64,000 nucleotides of DNA, taken from positions 908,358-972,357 of the forward strand of contig FOZF01000001.1 of NCBI GenBank assembly GCA_900113425.1, read 5' to 3'. The notes below the pieces were generated by a model. It was not told the origin of the DNA, did no database searches, and saw nothing but the letters and a program-made list of their open reading frames with translations. Position numbers and translations under genes: made by a program. The stretch's first letter is position 1, and every line of letters starts with the position of its first letter. The stretch comes from Stenotrophomonas maltophilia (GTDB lineage Bacteria > Pseudomonadota > Gammaproteobacteria > Xanthomonadales > Xanthomonadaceae). Of this stretch, positions 11,089-20,543 are shown piece by piece.

Positions 11089-11526
11089 TCAGTCTTTCTG
11101 GGAGCCTTCCGACGGCTTTTCTTCACCAGAAACCGAAGATTCCGCCTGAGCCGGCACAGTCGCCGCCGGAACCGGGGCTGCCGGGACCTCATCGGCCTTC
11201 GGAACGGCCGGCAGTTCGCCCGCAGGGGCGGCCGGAGCGCTGGCCGCCGGGACGGACATCAGGCCCAGGTCCTGCTCGGCGGCAGGACGGCTGCCGTGGC
11301 CGGCATACCAGGCCATGAAGAGGCTGATGCCGAAGAACACCACGGCCAGCCACTTGGTCGACTTGGACAGGAAGTTCGAGGCGCCACGCGCACCGAACAC
11401 CGTTCCCGAGGCACCGGCACCAAAGCCCGAACCAGCCGCTGCGCCCGAGCCACGCTGCATCAGGATCAGCGCGATCATGGCTACGGCAACCAGCACGTAG
11501 ACGACATTGAGGATCAACATCAGCAT
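11089..11526 (-). CDS. secG: Preprotein translocase subunit SecG
   Basis: Small inner-membrane subunit of the SecYEG export channel. It has the two family helices, LMLILNVVYVLVAVAMIALI at residues 2-21 and KWLAVVFFGISLFMAW near 60, separated by the glycine-rich loop RGSGAAAGSGFGAGASGTVF. The C-terminal tail is long, Ala/Pro/Glu-rich and disordered. I chose the ATG at 11526 (MLMLILNVVYVL), which has GAGG about 12 bases upstream; an in-frame ATG 21 bases earlier would overlap that site. It lies downstream of tpiA, the usual arrangement. Confidence 0.94.
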   Translation of the reverse strand: MLMLILNVVYVLVAVAMIALILMQRGSGAAAGSGFGAGASGTVFGARGASNFLSKSTKWLAVVFFGISLFMAWYAGHGSRPAAEQDLGLMSVPAASAPAAPAGELPAVPKADEVPAAPVPAATVPAQAESSVSGEEKPSEGSQKD

Positions 11527-11559
11527 TGGAAATCCGCCCTCGGACAATACTTCTAGGAT

Positions 11560-12315
11560 TTAGTTCGCGGCCGCCGCCTTCGCGATGGCCAGGAAGTCCG
11601 CGGCCACCAGGGAGGCGCCGCCGACCAGCCCACCATCGACATCCGGCTGCGCGAACAGTTCCCCGGCATTGTCGGGCTTCACGCTGCCGCCGTAAAGAAT
11701 GGGCAGTGAATCAGCAATTCTAGCATCGATGCGCGCGACTTCGCCACGGATGAACGCGTGCACCTGCTGCGCCTGCTCCTTGCTCGCGGTGCGGCCGGTG
11801 CCGATCGCCCAGACCGGCTCGTAGGCGACCACGGCGCTGGCGAAGCCGTCGGCACCGACGAGATCCAGCACCGGCGCCAGCTGGCTGGCGATGACCGCTT
11901 CGGTCTGTCCGGCCTCGCGCTGCCCCAGGGTCTCACCCACGCACAGCATCGGCACCAGGCCGGCATGCAGGGCAGCGGCGAACTTGCGGGCGACCAGTTC
12001 GCTGCTCTCGTGGTGGTACTGGCGACGCTCGGAATGTCCCACCAGGCCATAACGGGCACCGACCTCGTGCAGCATGGCCGCGCACACTTCGCCGGTGTAG
12101 GCCCCCTTCTCGTTGCTGCTCACGTCCTGGGCACCGAAGGTCATGCCGGTCGCGCCGAACTCCTCGACCAGCTCGCCCAGGTACGGCAGCGGCGGCAGGA
12201 TGACGACATCCACCCCGTCCAGCGGCAGTTCCGCAGCCACCTGCCCCAGCAGTTCATTGGCGAATTGACGGCTGCCATGCAGCTTCCAGTTTCCGGCGAC
12301 GATCTTGCGGCGCAT
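11560..12315 (-). CDS. tpiA: Triosephosphate isomerase
   Basis: Glycolytic enzyme interconverting dihydroxyacetone phosphate and glyceraldehyde 3-phosphate in the cytosol, 251 residues. Catalytic residues are all visible: Asn9 and Lys11 (GNWKLHG), His94 (GHSERR) and the base Glu166 (YEPVWAIGTG), plus the phosphate-binding YGGSVKP. It starts the tpiA-secG-tRNA-nuo stretch. Upstream is a 670-base gene-free repeat block. Confidence 0.97.
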   Translation of the reverse strand: MRRKIVAGNWKLHGSRQFANELLGQVAAELPLDGVDVVILPPLPYLGELVEEFGATGMTFGAQDVSSNEKGAYTGEVCAAMLHEVGARYGLVGHSERRQYHHESSELVARKFAAALHAGLVPMLCVGETLGQREAGQTEAVIASQLAPVLDLVGADGFASAVVAYEPVWAIGTGRTASKEQAQQVHAFIRGEVARIDARIADSLPILYGGSVKPDNAGELFAQPDVDGGLVGGASLVAADFLAIAKAAAAN

Positions 12316-12988
12316 GAGCGGGTGGCTCCTGTGTGAAGTCAGCCGGTCATGATACCCGTTACGGCAAAAATCCGTTTCCGTGTAAGCGGTTACATGGATT
12401 TCCAGCCAACGGCGCGGCCCCTTGTGGCGGGGTGAGGTTGGTCGCGGGGAGCCCCGGGTGGTTGATCGGCCTGGCCGGGCGGGTGGGGACTGCGCAGGGG
12501 ACGCTGCAAGTACGTCCCTGTAAGCTCGATCGCCGCATCCATGCGGCTCACGCCCCTTCGCAGCCCCACCCGTCCGGCCTCTGATACATTCCGGCGGTTC
12601 CGCCCGCCACGGAAAGAGAAAAGAAGATCAAAGGCAAAAGCGGCATTGCGGGTGGCTGCCGGGGTCAGATCCGATCTGACCCCTGCCCACCTCGGTATGA
12701 CAGATCTCATCCATCCGTCACCGGGAAACTGTCGAAGGCGGGGAGGTGTCGGATGGCGGGGTGTCCGCGGCATGGATGCCGCGGCCAAGCCCCCAGGGAT
12801 GGGTTTACGGCGTCCCCGCCATCCGACGCCTCCCCGCCTCCCCACGGAACATCCCAGAGCCGCTTTGGCTTTGGCTTTGGCCTCTGCGGGTGCAGGGGGC
12901 CGCCCTGCCGGGCACCTTCCGCGGCGCTCGCCGGGCGTGGCCCGGCGCGACCCGTTAATGAAAAGGCCGCCTTGCGGCGGCCATTTCA
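12316..12988. repeat. Gene-free block of three intergenic palindromic elements
   Basis: About 670 bases between tpiA and the oxygenase hold no credible gene. Element 1 (12481-12571) is bounded by GGGTGGGGACTGCG and its near-complement CGCAGCCCCACCC. Element 2 (12661-12683) is a perfect palindrome, 11-base arms around one base (arm GGGGTCAGATC). Element 3 (12737-12838) has 25-base arms with a single mismatch, enclosing about 50 bases. Elements 1 and 3 share an internal motif of the type GCATGGATGCCGC in opposite orientation, suggesting one repeat family. A short direct repeat GGCTTTGGCTTTGGC lies near 12870. Confidence 0.75.
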
Positions 12989-12990
12989 TT
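12957..12990 (-). terminator. Intrinsic terminator of the 2OG-Fe(II) oxygenase gene
   Basis: AATGAAAAGGCCGCC and GGCGGCCATTTCATT pair around TTGC, almost perfectly, directly after the oxygenase stop codon. The A/T flanks give U-runs in both directions, so it may stop transcription both ways. Confidence 0.8.
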
Positions 12991-13924
12991 ACTTCAGCTT
13001 GATCTCGCGCAGGCGTTCCTCGAGGAAGCCGTGGGCGGTGATCGGCTCCGGATACCGGCTCGGGTTCTCCGGGGTGATGCAGGACGGCAGCACGTCGATC
13101 AGGAAGTCCGGGTTCGGGTGCAGGAAGAACGGCACCGAGTAGCGCGGCTGGCGGGCCAGCTCGCCCGGGGGATTGACCACGCGATGGATGGTGGAGGGAT
13201 ACACGTGATTGGTCAGGCGCTGCAGCATGTCGCCGATGTTGACCACGATGGTGTCCGCATCCGAGGTGAAAGGCACCCACTTGCCATCGTGCGACTGCAC
13301 CTCCAGGCCCGCCGCGCTGGCACCGACCAGCAGGGTGATGAAGTTGATGTCGCCATGCGCACCGGCACGCACGTTGGGAATGTCGTCGGTGGTGATCGGC
13401 GGGTAATGGATCGGGCGCAGGATCGAGTTGCCGAAATTGGTCTTGTCGGCGAAGAAATCCTCCGGCAGGCCGATGTGCAGCGCCAGCGCCGACAGCACGC
13501 GCGACCCGAGGTTGTCCAGCGCCTGGTACAGGCCGTAGCCCCGCTCACGGAAGCCCTCGACCTCGGCCGGCCACAGGTTCGGCGGCATCACGTCGCGATA
13601 CCTGGAGTCATCGCCGATCTCCCGGCCGATGTGCCAGAACTCCTTCAGATCGAAGTGCTTGGACCCCTTCGCGGTTTCCACGCCGAACGGGGTATAGCCG
13701 CGTGCACCGCCGCCGCCGGCCACGTGGTACTTCCGCTTGACCTCCTCGGGCAGGGCGAAGAAGGCCTTGAAGACGTCGTAGGCCGCGTCGATGTCGGCCT
13801 GCGGAATGCCGTGGTTGCGGATGCCCGCGAATCCCCATTGGCGGTAGGCCGCCCCCAGCTCGGCCACGAAGGCCTCGCGGTCGCTGTCAAAACGGGTGAT
13901 GTCGAGGGTCGGGATCTGGCTCAC
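12989..13924 (-). CDS. 2-oxoglutarate/Fe(II)-dependent oxygenase, isopenicillin-N-synthase-like family
   Basis: Predicted non-haem iron oxygenase of 311 residues; substrate unknown. The metal triad is His190-x-Asp192 (GAHGDIN) and His247 (IHRVV), with the co-substrate motif Arg261-x-Ser263 (PRYSVPF). An N-terminal DIOX_N-type segment (WGFAGIRNHGIP) is present. The start is the GTG at 13924, preceded by AGGAA at a good distance; longer in-frame extensions read through poor sequence. It is divergent from the YejM-like gene and ends in a strong hairpin. The family covers many small-molecule hydroxylases, so no more exact reaction can be given. Confidence 0.9.
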   Translation of the reverse strand: MSQIPTLDITRFDSDREAFVAELGAAYRQWGFAGIRNHGIPQADIDAAYDVFKAFFALPEEVKRKYHVAGGGGARGYTPFGVETAKGSKHFDLKEFWHIGREIGDDSRYRDVMPPNLWPAEVEGFRERGYGLYQALDNLGSRVLSALALHIGLPEDFFADKTNFGNSILRPIHYPPITTDDIPNVRAGAHGDINFITLLVGASAAGLEVQSHDGKWVPFTSDADTIVVNIGDMLQRLTNHVYPSTIHRVVNPPGELARQPRYSVPFFLHPNPDFLIDVLPSCITPENPSRYPEPITAHGFLEERLREIKLK

Positions 13925-14115
13925 AGCGGTTCCTGGCTTGTCATTGGGTCTGGAGGGCCGCCGCATTAAGGGCCCACCTGAACATTGTGACAGATCGCCC
14001 GCGGGTCGACACCGATACGTTGAAACAAACCGATACAATGCGCGACCCGCGCGCGCATCCCCCGGTCGCGGCGGCGCCGCCCCTTGCCTCCGCTCCTGCT
14101 GAACACGTACCGACG

Positions 14116-15999
14116 ATGCCCTCTGCTCCACCCGCCGCCGATCCAGCTTCCCGACCGGGTTGCACCCAGCACTGGCGCCGGCTGGCCTGGTGGTCCCTGT
14201 TCGTGGCGGCGAACGCCGTACTGGCAGCCGTCATCACCCTGGGCAACGTGCCGCTGGGGGACAACCCCGGCGGCACCGCCGGTCTGGCGTATCTGGCCGT
14301 TGCCCTGCCCGGCCACCTGCTGGCATTCGGCGCGCTGGCCGGCCTGCTGCCGCTGCTGCTCGGTCTGTGGGCCCGCAGCGCGCGTCCTCTGAGCATCGGC
14401 GCGGTGGTACTGCAGGGCCTGTGGCTGTGCCTGCTGCTGGTCGACGCCAAGGTGTTCGCGCTGTACCGCTTCCACCTCAACGCCATGGTGGCGAACATGG
14501 TGTTCGGCGGCGCGCTGCACGATCAGGTCGCACTGTCCTGGAAGACCTGGCTGCAGGCCATCGCCCTGGTATCGGCCATCTTCGCTGCCGAAGCCCTGCT
14601 GGCGTGGGCCTGCTGGAAGCTGCTGCCTGCCCTGCCCCGGCGGCGCCACGTCCTGCAGGCATGGACACTGGTCGTCCTGCTGATGGCAGGTGGCCAGGTG
14701 GCGACCGCCTATTACGATGCGCGCGGCGAGCGTGACGTGATCAGCCAGTGGAACTACCTGCCCTGGGCGCAGCCGATCACCGCCAAGAGCTTCATGCGTC
14801 GCCTGGGCGTGGTCAGCCAGCAGCAGGCGGGCCTGCCCGATCCCCGCCATGCGCAGCTGCATTACCCGCTGCATCCGCTGCGCTGCCAGAGCCACCAGCG
14901 GCCGAACGTGCTGATGGTGGTACTCGAATCACTCCGCCACGATGTGCTGACGCCACAGATCATGCCGAACACCACGGCATTGGCGCAGTCCTCCCGCGTT
15001 TACGAGCATCACTTCAGCACCGGCAACGCGACCCGCTACGGCCTGTTCGGCCTGCTCTACGGCCTCCCCGGTGGCTACTGGGCAAGCATGCTTGACGAGC
15101 AGCGCGGCTCGCAGCTGTTCCAGGTCCTGGGACAGCAGGGCTATGACCTGCACCTGTACGGCAGCGCGCCGATGTACAGCCCGGAATTCGACCGCACCGT
15201 GTTCGCCGATGTCCGTGACCAGCTGCACCAGGGGCCCTCGGCACTGAAGCCCGATGGCCGCGACCGTGCCATCGTCGCGTCGCTGCAGCAGGACATCCGT
15301 ACCAGCCAGGCCGCGCAGCGCCCGTGGTTCGGTTTCGTGTTCCTCGACTCCACCCACGCGCCCTACCACCTGCCGGCCGACTATCCGCCCCTGGCCACGC
15401 CGATGGCCGCGGACATCGACTTCCTCAAGTTCGGGCCGGATCACGATCCGACGCCGGAACTGAACCGCTATCACACCTCCGTCCACTACGCCGACAGCCT
15501 GGTCGGGTCGCTGCTCGATACCCTGCGTGCGCAGGGCCTGGAGCAGGACACCATCGTGCTGGTCACTGGTGATCACGCAGAGGAGTTCAACGACCTGGCG
15601 CTGAACTACTGGGGCCACAACGGCAACTTCTCCGACTACCAGTTGCAGGTGCCGTTCGTGCTGCACTGGCCGGGCGAGGCCAGCGGCCGTGATGCGCGCA
15701 CCAGCTCGCACGAGGACTGGGTGCCCACGCTGATGCGGCACGCCCTGGGCTGCGAGAACCCGCTGGCCGACTACAGCACCGGCCAGGATCTGCTGGCGGA
15801 CCCGGAAGGTGTCCGTGCCCTGGTGGTGGAGAGCTGGTCGCAGCGCGCCGTCCGCCACGGCGATGCCCTCTACGTGTTCGACAAGTTCGGCAATGCCACC
15901 GCGCTGGATCTGCACTACCGCCCACTGCCGCAACAGGCGCCGGACGCAGCCGCGATCCGTTCCGCCTGGGAAGCGCTGACGCGCTTCCGCAATCGTTGA
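14116..15999 (+). CDS. YejM/PbgA-like inner-membrane sulfatase-fold protein
   Basis: About five transmembrane helices fill the first 210 residues, then a periplasmic sulfatase/alkaline-phosphatase fold. The globular part starts with NVLMVVLESLRHD, has TGNATRYGLFGLLYGLP (compare the YejM pattern around its active-site-like Thr), and ends with TGDHAEEF. In E. coli, YejM senses periplasmic LPS and protects LpxC levels through LapB; whether this distant homologue does so is unknown. The start is uncertain: GTG 13987 and ATG 14038 are in frame, but ATG 14116 is the last before the membrane part. It heads an operon with a glycosyltransferase and a deacetylase. Confidence 0.85.
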   Translation: MPSAPPAADPASRPGCTQHWRRLAWWSLFVAANAVLAAVITLGNVPLGDNPGGTAGLAYLAVALPGHLLAFGALAGLLPLLLGLWARSARPLSIGAVVLQGLWLCLLLVDAKVFALYRFHLNAMVANMVFGGALHDQVALSWKTWLQAIALVSAIFAAEALLAWACWKLLPALPRRRHVLQAWTLVVLLMAGGQVATAYYDARGERDVISQWNYLPWAQPITAKSFMRRLGVVSQQQAGLPDPRHAQLHYPLHPLRCQSHQRPNVLMVVLESLRHDVLTPQIMPNTTALAQSSRVYEHHFSTGNATRYGLFGLLYGLPGGYWASMLDEQRGSQLFQVLGQQGYDLHLYGSAPMYSPEFDRTVFADVRDQLHQGPSALKPDGRDRAIVASLQQDIRTSQAAQRPWFGFVFLDSTHAPYHLPADYPPLATPMAADIDFLKFGPDHDPTPELNRYHTSVHYADSLVGSLLDTLRAQGLEQDTIVLVTGDHAEEFNDLALNYWGHNGNFSDYQLQVPFVLHWPGEASGRDARTSSHEDWVPTLMRHALGCENPLADYSTGQDLLADPEGVRALVVESWSQRAVRHGDALYVFDKFGNATALDLHYRPLPQQAPDAAAIRSAWEALTRFRNR

Positions 16000-16018
16000 T
16001 ATCAAGGATCGAGTCCGC

Positions 16019-17164
16019 ATGAAACGTTCGCTGCGCATCCTGCACACCGAAGCCGCCAAGGGAATGGGCGGGCAGGAGATCTACATCTTCCGCCACATGC
16101 AGGCCATGCGCGCGCGCGGCCACGACGTCTCGCTGCTGTGCCAGCCCGAGGCACGGCTGGCGCAGCTGGCGCGCGATGATGGCTTCACCGTGCACACGCT
16201 GCGCATGGGCGGGCTGGCGCGCCTGCTGCGCGGCATCTGGTCGGTTTCGCGCCTGGTGCGCCGCGAACGCTATGACGTGGTGAACACCACCAGCCGTCGC
16301 GACGCCTTGATTGCCGCCGCCGGCGCCCGCCTCGGCGGTGCGCCGCTGGTGGTGCGCTCGCGCCACCTGATGAGTCCGGTCAACTCGCTGCTGACCTATA
16401 CCGGCCTGCCGCACCGGGTGCTGACCGTCAGCAGCTTCGTCAAGCAGCTGCTGGCCGACCGAGGCATTCCCGCGGAACGTATCGGCATCGTGCCGCCGAT
16501 CGCGGTTCCACCGCGCTGGACCGATATCCGCAAGGAAGATCCGTGGCAGTGCCTGCAGGATGTGCGTGCCGAAGTCCGTGCCGAGCTCGGCTTCAGTGAA
16601 CAGGACATCGTGGTCGGCTGCGTGGCGGTGCTGCGCGAGCCCAAGGGTCATGCCGATCTGCTGCAGGCAATGGTGCCGCTGTGCAAGGCCAATCCGAACC
16701 TGCACCTGGTGGTGATCGGCGACGGGCAGCCGGTGATGGAGCGCCTGCAGGCGATGTGCGCCGAGCACGGTCTGCAGTCGCAGGTCCACCTGCTCGGCTA
16801 CCGCGACGGCGCCTGCCGGCTGATGGCCGGCTTCGATATCTTCGCCCTCGCCTCGCACAAGGAAGCCGCCGGCACCGTGTTCCTGGAAGCGGCGTACGTC
16901 GGCGTACCGATCGTGGCGACGCGGGTTGGCGGCGTGCCGGAGATGGTCGTGGACGGCAGCAATGCGATCCTCACCCGGCTGGGCGACAATGCTGCACTGG
17001 CGGGTGCCCTGCGCCTGCTGGTGGACGATCCGGAACGACGCCGGCAGATGGGCCGTGCCGGCTGGGAATGGATGCGCGCTGCGCACCGCTTCACACCCAC
17101 CGGCCACGGCGAGACCACCGAACACTACTACCGCCAGTGGCTGAAGGAGCTGGGACATGGCTGA
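16019..17164 (+). CDS. GT4-family glycosyltransferase
   Basis: Retaining GT-B glycosyltransferase of 381 residues, with an N-terminal acceptor domain (GMGGQEIYIFRHMQAM near residue 15) and a C-terminal nucleotide-sugar domain. The E-x7-E motif is clear (KEAAGTVFLEAAYVGVPIV) and is followed by GGVPEMV. It is likely cytosolic, adding a sugar to a lipid-linked or LPS-type acceptor, but the sugar cannot be told from sequence. It starts 19 bases after the YejM-like gene and overlaps the deacetylase gene by 8 bases. Confidence 0.92.
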   Translation: MKRSLRILHTEAAKGMGGQEIYIFRHMQAMRARGHDVSLLCQPEARLAQLARDDGFTVHTLRMGGLARLLRGIWSVSRLVRRERYDVVNTTSRRDALIAAAGARLGGAPLVVRSRHLMSPVNSLLTYTGLPHRVLTVSSFVKQLLADRGIPAERIGIVPPIAVPPRWTDIRKEDPWQCLQDVRAEVRAELGFSEQDIVVGCVAVLREPKGHADLLQAMVPLCKANPNLHLVVIGDGQPVMERLQAMCAEHGLQSQVHLLGYRDGACRLMAGFDIFALASHKEAAGTVFLEAAYVGVPIVATRVGGVPEMVVDGSNAILTRLGDNAALAGALRLLVDDPERRRQMGRAGWEWMRAAHRFTPTGHGETTEHYYRQWLKELGHG

Positions 17165-18014
17165 TGCCCGAACCGTACCGGTGCTGATGCACCATCACGT
17201 CAGTCCGTCGCCCGGCATGATCACGGTGTCGCCGGAGAATTTCGAAAGCCAGATCGCCTGGCTGGCCAACAGTGGCTGGACCTCCCTGACACTGGAGCAG
17301 TACGCCGGGTTCCTGGCCGGCAGGCCGGTGCCGCGCCGGTCGATCGTCATCACCTTCGACGATGGCTACCTGGACAACTGGGTCTACGCGCATCCGATCC
17401 TGCAGAAGTACGGCATGCACGCGGTGGTGTTCGTGGTCACTGGATGGATGGGCGAAGGCCCGGTGCGGCCGCATGCAGGCCTGCCCGGCGCGGTACTGCC
17501 GGCAACGCCGGACCATCGCGGCTGCGAGGCCGCCATCTACGAGCAGGGGCGCAGCGACGATGTGATGATGCGCTGGAGCGAAGCGCGCGCGGCGATCGAC
17601 GCCGGCACCTTCGAGGTGCATTGCCATACCCACACCCATACACGCTGGCTGCGCCGCGACGACCTGGACCGCGCGCAGCGCCGGGCCGGCATCAGCAACG
17701 ACCTGACGCTCTCGCGCCAGGTCCTGCAGGACAAGCTGGGCGCGGTTTCGGACACGTTGTGCTGGCCGTACGGCGACTTCGACGATGACCATGTCGAAGT
17801 CGCGCGCGAGCAGGGGTTCCGTTACCTGCATACCACCCACCCGTTCGGCCGCAACGTGATCGGCGGCGATCCCGAACGCATCTACCGCTTCGCGATCCGC
17901 AACCGGCCGGCCAGCTGGTTGCGCAAGCGCATCGCACAGAGCTACAACCCGTTGATCGCGCCGCTGTTCAACGGCTTCAAGGCCCGCCAGAAGAAGATGG
18001 TGCCGGGCCCCTGA
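17157..18014 (+). CDS. Polysaccharide deacetylase (CE4 / NodB-homology)
   Basis: Metal-dependent deacetylase acting on N-acetyl sugars, 285 residues. Motif 1 is ITFDDGY (Asp68-Asp69) and motif 2 is the His cluster HCHTHTH (155-161); CWPYGDFDD near 200 corresponds to motif 3. No signal peptide is seen, so it may act on a lipid-linked intermediate in the cytosol. The 8-base overlap with the upstream glycosyltransferase suggests coupled translation and a shared pathway. Confidence 0.92.
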   Translation: MADARTVPVLMHHHVSPSPGMITVSPENFESQIAWLANSGWTSLTLEQYAGFLAGRPVPRRSIVITFDDGYLDNWVYAHPILQKYGMHAVVFVVTGWMGEGPVRPHAGLPGAVLPATPDHRGCEAAIYEQGRSDDVMMRWSEARAAIDAGTFEVHCHTHTHTRWLRRDDLDRAQRRAGISNDLTLSRQVLQDKLGAVSDTLCWPYGDFDDDHVEVAREQGFRYLHTTHPFGRNVIGGDPERIYRFAIRNRPASWLRKRIAQSYNPLIAPLFNGFKARQKKMVPGP

Positions 18015-18049
18015 GCCTCCCTCGGCCCAGCAGCAGCCCCTGAACAGAG

Positions 18050-18073
18050 AACGCCCCGGTCGTCCGGGGCGTT
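18050..18073. terminator. Bidirectional terminator between deacetylase and glmM
   Basis: AACGCCCCGG and CCGGGGCGTT form a perfect 10-base stem around TCGT between two convergent genes. The A/T ends give weak U-runs on both sides. Confidence 0.8.
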
Positions 18074-18098
18074 GTCCGTTGCGGAACCAGCTACGGGC

Positions 18099-19463
18099 TC
18101 AGGCCGCGGCGGCGGCCTTCACTGCGGCCGACAGCCGATCCAGCGTGTCCTGCATCAGTGTTGCGTCATCGGCCTCGACCGTCACCCGCACCACCGGCTC
18201 GGTGCCGGACGGGCGCAGGAATGCGCGCCCACGGCCGGCCACGGCCTGCTGCGCCTCCCGCAGTGCCGACTGCACGCTTCCGGCCTGCACGGTGGTCTTG
18301 GCCGAGACATTGCCCAAGCGCACGTTCACTGTCTTCTGCGGGACCTTCACCAGCGGCTGCAACGCCTGCCGCAGTGTCTGTCCGCTGCTGCGCAGCGCAA
18401 GCAGCACCTGCAGCGCACTGACGATGCCGTCACCGGTCGTGGCCCGGTCCAGGCACAGCAGATGGCCCGACGCTTCGCCACCGAGCACGCCGTCACCTTC
18501 GATCAGCGCCTGGTGCACGTAGCGGTCGCCGACGTTGCTGCGCTGGAACGGGATCTGCAGGTCGGCGAGCGCCTTCTCCAGTCCATAGTTGCTCATCAGC
18601 GTGCCGACCACCGGCCCACGCAGGCGGCCTTCCGCCTGCCAGGTGCGTGCCAGGATGTACAGCAGGTCATCGCCATCGACCGGATTGCCCTGGTCGTCAG
18701 CCATCAGCACGCGATCACCGTCACCGTCGAAGGCGATGCCGAGATCGGCGCGGGTCTCGCGGACCTTGGCGGCGAGGTTGTCGATATGGGTCGAACCGAC
18801 GCCGGCATTGATGTTCACCCCGTTCGGCTCGGCACCGATGCCGATGACCTCGGCACCCAGTTCGCGGAACAGCAGCGGGGCGATCTGGTAGGTGGCGCCA
18901 TGCGCGCAGTCCAGCACCAAGCGTACGCCACGCAGATCGAACGCACGCGGCACGCTGGCCTTGCAGAACTCGATGTAGCGGCCCACCGCCTCGCGCGCGC
19001 GCGACGCCTTGCCCAGCCGCTCCGATTCGGCCGTGGTGAACGGCACGTCCAGCGCGGCTTCCAGCGCCAGTTCCGTGGCGTCGTCCAGTTTCTCACCCTG
19101 TGCGGAAAAGAACTTGATGCCGTTGTCGTAATGCGGATTGTGCGAAGCACTGATGACGATGCCCGCATCAACGCCCAAGGTGCGGGTCAGGAACGCCACC
19201 GCCGGGGTGGGCATCGGGCCGAGCAGCTGCACATCGGTACCGGCAGCGACCAGGCCTGCCTCCAGCGCCGCTTCGAACATGTAGCCGGAAATGCGGGTGT
19301 CCTTGCCGATCACCACGATCGGGCGGCGCCCGTCCTGGCCGTGCCGGGCCACCAGCACGCGGCCCAGCGCATTGCCCAGGCGCAGCACGAAGTCGGCCGA
19401 GATCGCTCCCTCACCGACACGTCCGCGGATGCCATCAGTACCGAAGTACTTGCGGCCTCCCAT
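18099..19463 (-). CDS. glmM: Phosphoglucosamine mutase
   Basis: Converts glucosamine 6-phosphate to glucosamine 1-phosphate for UDP-GlcNAc, hence peptidoglycan and LPS. The phospho-serine is Ser106 in ISASHNP, and the Mg2+ loop is DGDGDR. It has 454 residues, close to the usual 445-450. The start ATG 19463 ([14 protein letters not shown]) overlaps the accD stop by one base (TGATG), so the two are co-translated. The final RPSGTEP phosphate-binding motif is present. Confidence 0.96.
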   Translation of the reverse strand: MGGRKYFGTDGIRGRVGEGAISADFVLRLGNALGRVLVARHGQDGRRPIVVIGKDTRISGYMFEAALEAGLVAAGTDVQLLGPMPTPAVAFLTRTLGVDAGIVISASHNPHYDNGIKFFSAQGEKLDDATELALEAALDVPFTTAESERLGKASRAREAVGRYIEFCKASVPRAFDLRGVRLVLDCAHGATYQIAPLLFRELGAEVIGIGAEPNGVNINAGVGSTHIDNLAAKVRETRADLGIAFDGDGDRVLMADDQGNPVDGDDLLYILARTWQAEGRLRGPVVGTLMSNYGLEKALADLQIPFQRSNVGDRYVHQALIEGDGVLGGEASGHLLCLDRATTGDGIVSALQVLLALRSSGQTLRQALQPLVKVPQKTVNVRLGNVSAKTTVQAGSVQSALREAQQAVAGRGRAFLRPSGTEPVVRVTVEADDATLMQDTLDRLSAAVKAAAAA

Positions 19464-20338
19464 CAAGCCACCTCCGGCGCCGGCTGGCGGCCCAGCATCG
19501 CCAGCAGGTCGGACAGGCGGTCACGCATTTCGCGGCGGTCGCAGATCTGGTCGATGGCACCATGCTCCAGCAGGAATTCCGAACGCTGGAAACCTTCCGG
19601 CAGTTTCTCGCGCACGGTCTGTTCGATCACGCGCGGGCCGGCGAATCCGATCAGCGCCTGCGGCTCGGCGATGTTGATGTCACCCAGCATCGCGAACGAG
19701 GCCGACACGCCACCGGTGGTGGGATGGGTCAGCACCGAGATGTACGGCAGCCCAGCTTCACGCAGCTTGCCCAGCGCAGCCGAGGTCTTGGCCATCTGCA
19801 TCAGCGAGAACAGGCCTTCCTGCATGCGCGCGCCGCCACTGGCGGAGAAGCAGACGTAAGGCGCGCCGATCTCCACGGCAGCCTCGGCCGCCAGCGAGAA
19901 ACGCTCGCCGACCACCGAACCCATCGAACCGCCCATGAAGGCGAAATCGAACGAGGAAGCGACCAGCGGACGCCCCTTGAGCAGGCCGCGCATGGCGATC
20001 AGCGCGTCGTACTCGCCGGTGTTCTTCTGCGCGATCTTGATGCGCTCGCTGTACTTCTTCTGGTCCTTGAACTTCAGCAGGTCGGTCGGCCCCAGGCGCG
20101 CGCCGATCTCGGTGGTGCTGTCAGCATCGAACAGCGCGGCCAGGCGCGCGCGCGCGCGGATCGCCATGTGGTGACCGCACTTCGGGCAGACCTCCAGGTT
20201 CTCTTCCAGTTCCGGCCGGTACAGCGCGCTGCCGCAGTTGCTGCACTTTTCCCACAGGCCCTCGGGGACGCTGCGCTTCTTGCTGGGGGTGTTATCGGTG
20301 CGGATGCCGGACGGCATCAACTTGCTGAGCCAACTCAT
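19463..20338 (-). CDS. accD: Acetyl-CoA carboxylase, carboxyltransferase subunit beta
   Basis: Beta half of the carboxyltransferase that makes malonyl-CoA for fatty acid synthesis. The N-terminal zinc ribbon Cys32, 35, 51 and 54 (CSNCG ... CPKCGHH) is intact and the crotonase-like domain follows. It has 291 residues from ATG 20338 ([11 protein letters not shown]); an in-frame GTG four codons earlier is less likely. It lies after trpA with a 205-base repeat-bearing gap and is coupled to glmM. Confidence 0.96.
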   Translation of the reverse strand: MSWLSKLMPSGIRTDNTPSKKRSVPEGLWEKCSNCGSALYRPELEENLEVCPKCGHHMAIRARARLAALFDADSTTEIGARLGPTDLLKFKDQKKYSERIKIAQKNTGEYDALIAMRGLLKGRPLVASSFDFAFMGGSMGSVVGERFSLAAEAAVEIGAPYVCFSASGGARMQEGLFSLMQMAKTSAALGKLREAGLPYISVLTHPTTGGVSASFAMLGDINIAEPQALIGFAGPRVIEQTVREKLPEGFQRSEFLLEHGAIDQICDRREMRDRLSDLLAMLGRQPAPEVA

Positions 20339-20476
20339 GCGGGAGGACACTTCCGTTCAGGGCGGCCCGGGGGCCGCAAAGGCGGACAGTCTAGCTCCGC
20401 TTTCCCCGCCCGTGCACCCCTTGCCGGCCTGCGGGCGGCGGCGGAAAAACCATGCTGGGACGTACGTTTAGCGCAG

Positions 20477-20543
20477 GCAGCGCCGGGCCACGCCCGGCGG
20501 ATACCCCCTAGCGCGCACCGCCGGGCATGGCCCGGCGCTGCCG
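20477..20543. repeat. Inverted pair of REP-like palindromes between trpA and accD
   Basis: Two GCGCCGGGCnnnGCCCGGCG-type palindromes (about 20478-20500 and 20518-20539) face each other with 17 bases between. Their core matches the elements at 33922, 38177 and 43041. Such paired elements often stabilise the 3' end of the upstream message, here trpA, in REP-carrying bacteria. Confidence 0.7.

Noticed and set aside
12390..13280. Open frames across the repeat block between tpiA and the oxygenase
   Set aside because: They run through palindromes and have no ribosome site or recognisable domain.
14032..14037. TACAAT as the -10 box of the YejM-like gene
   Set aside because: No acceptable -35 lies 16-18 bases upstream, and it overlaps a possible ATG; left as an uncertainty about the start.
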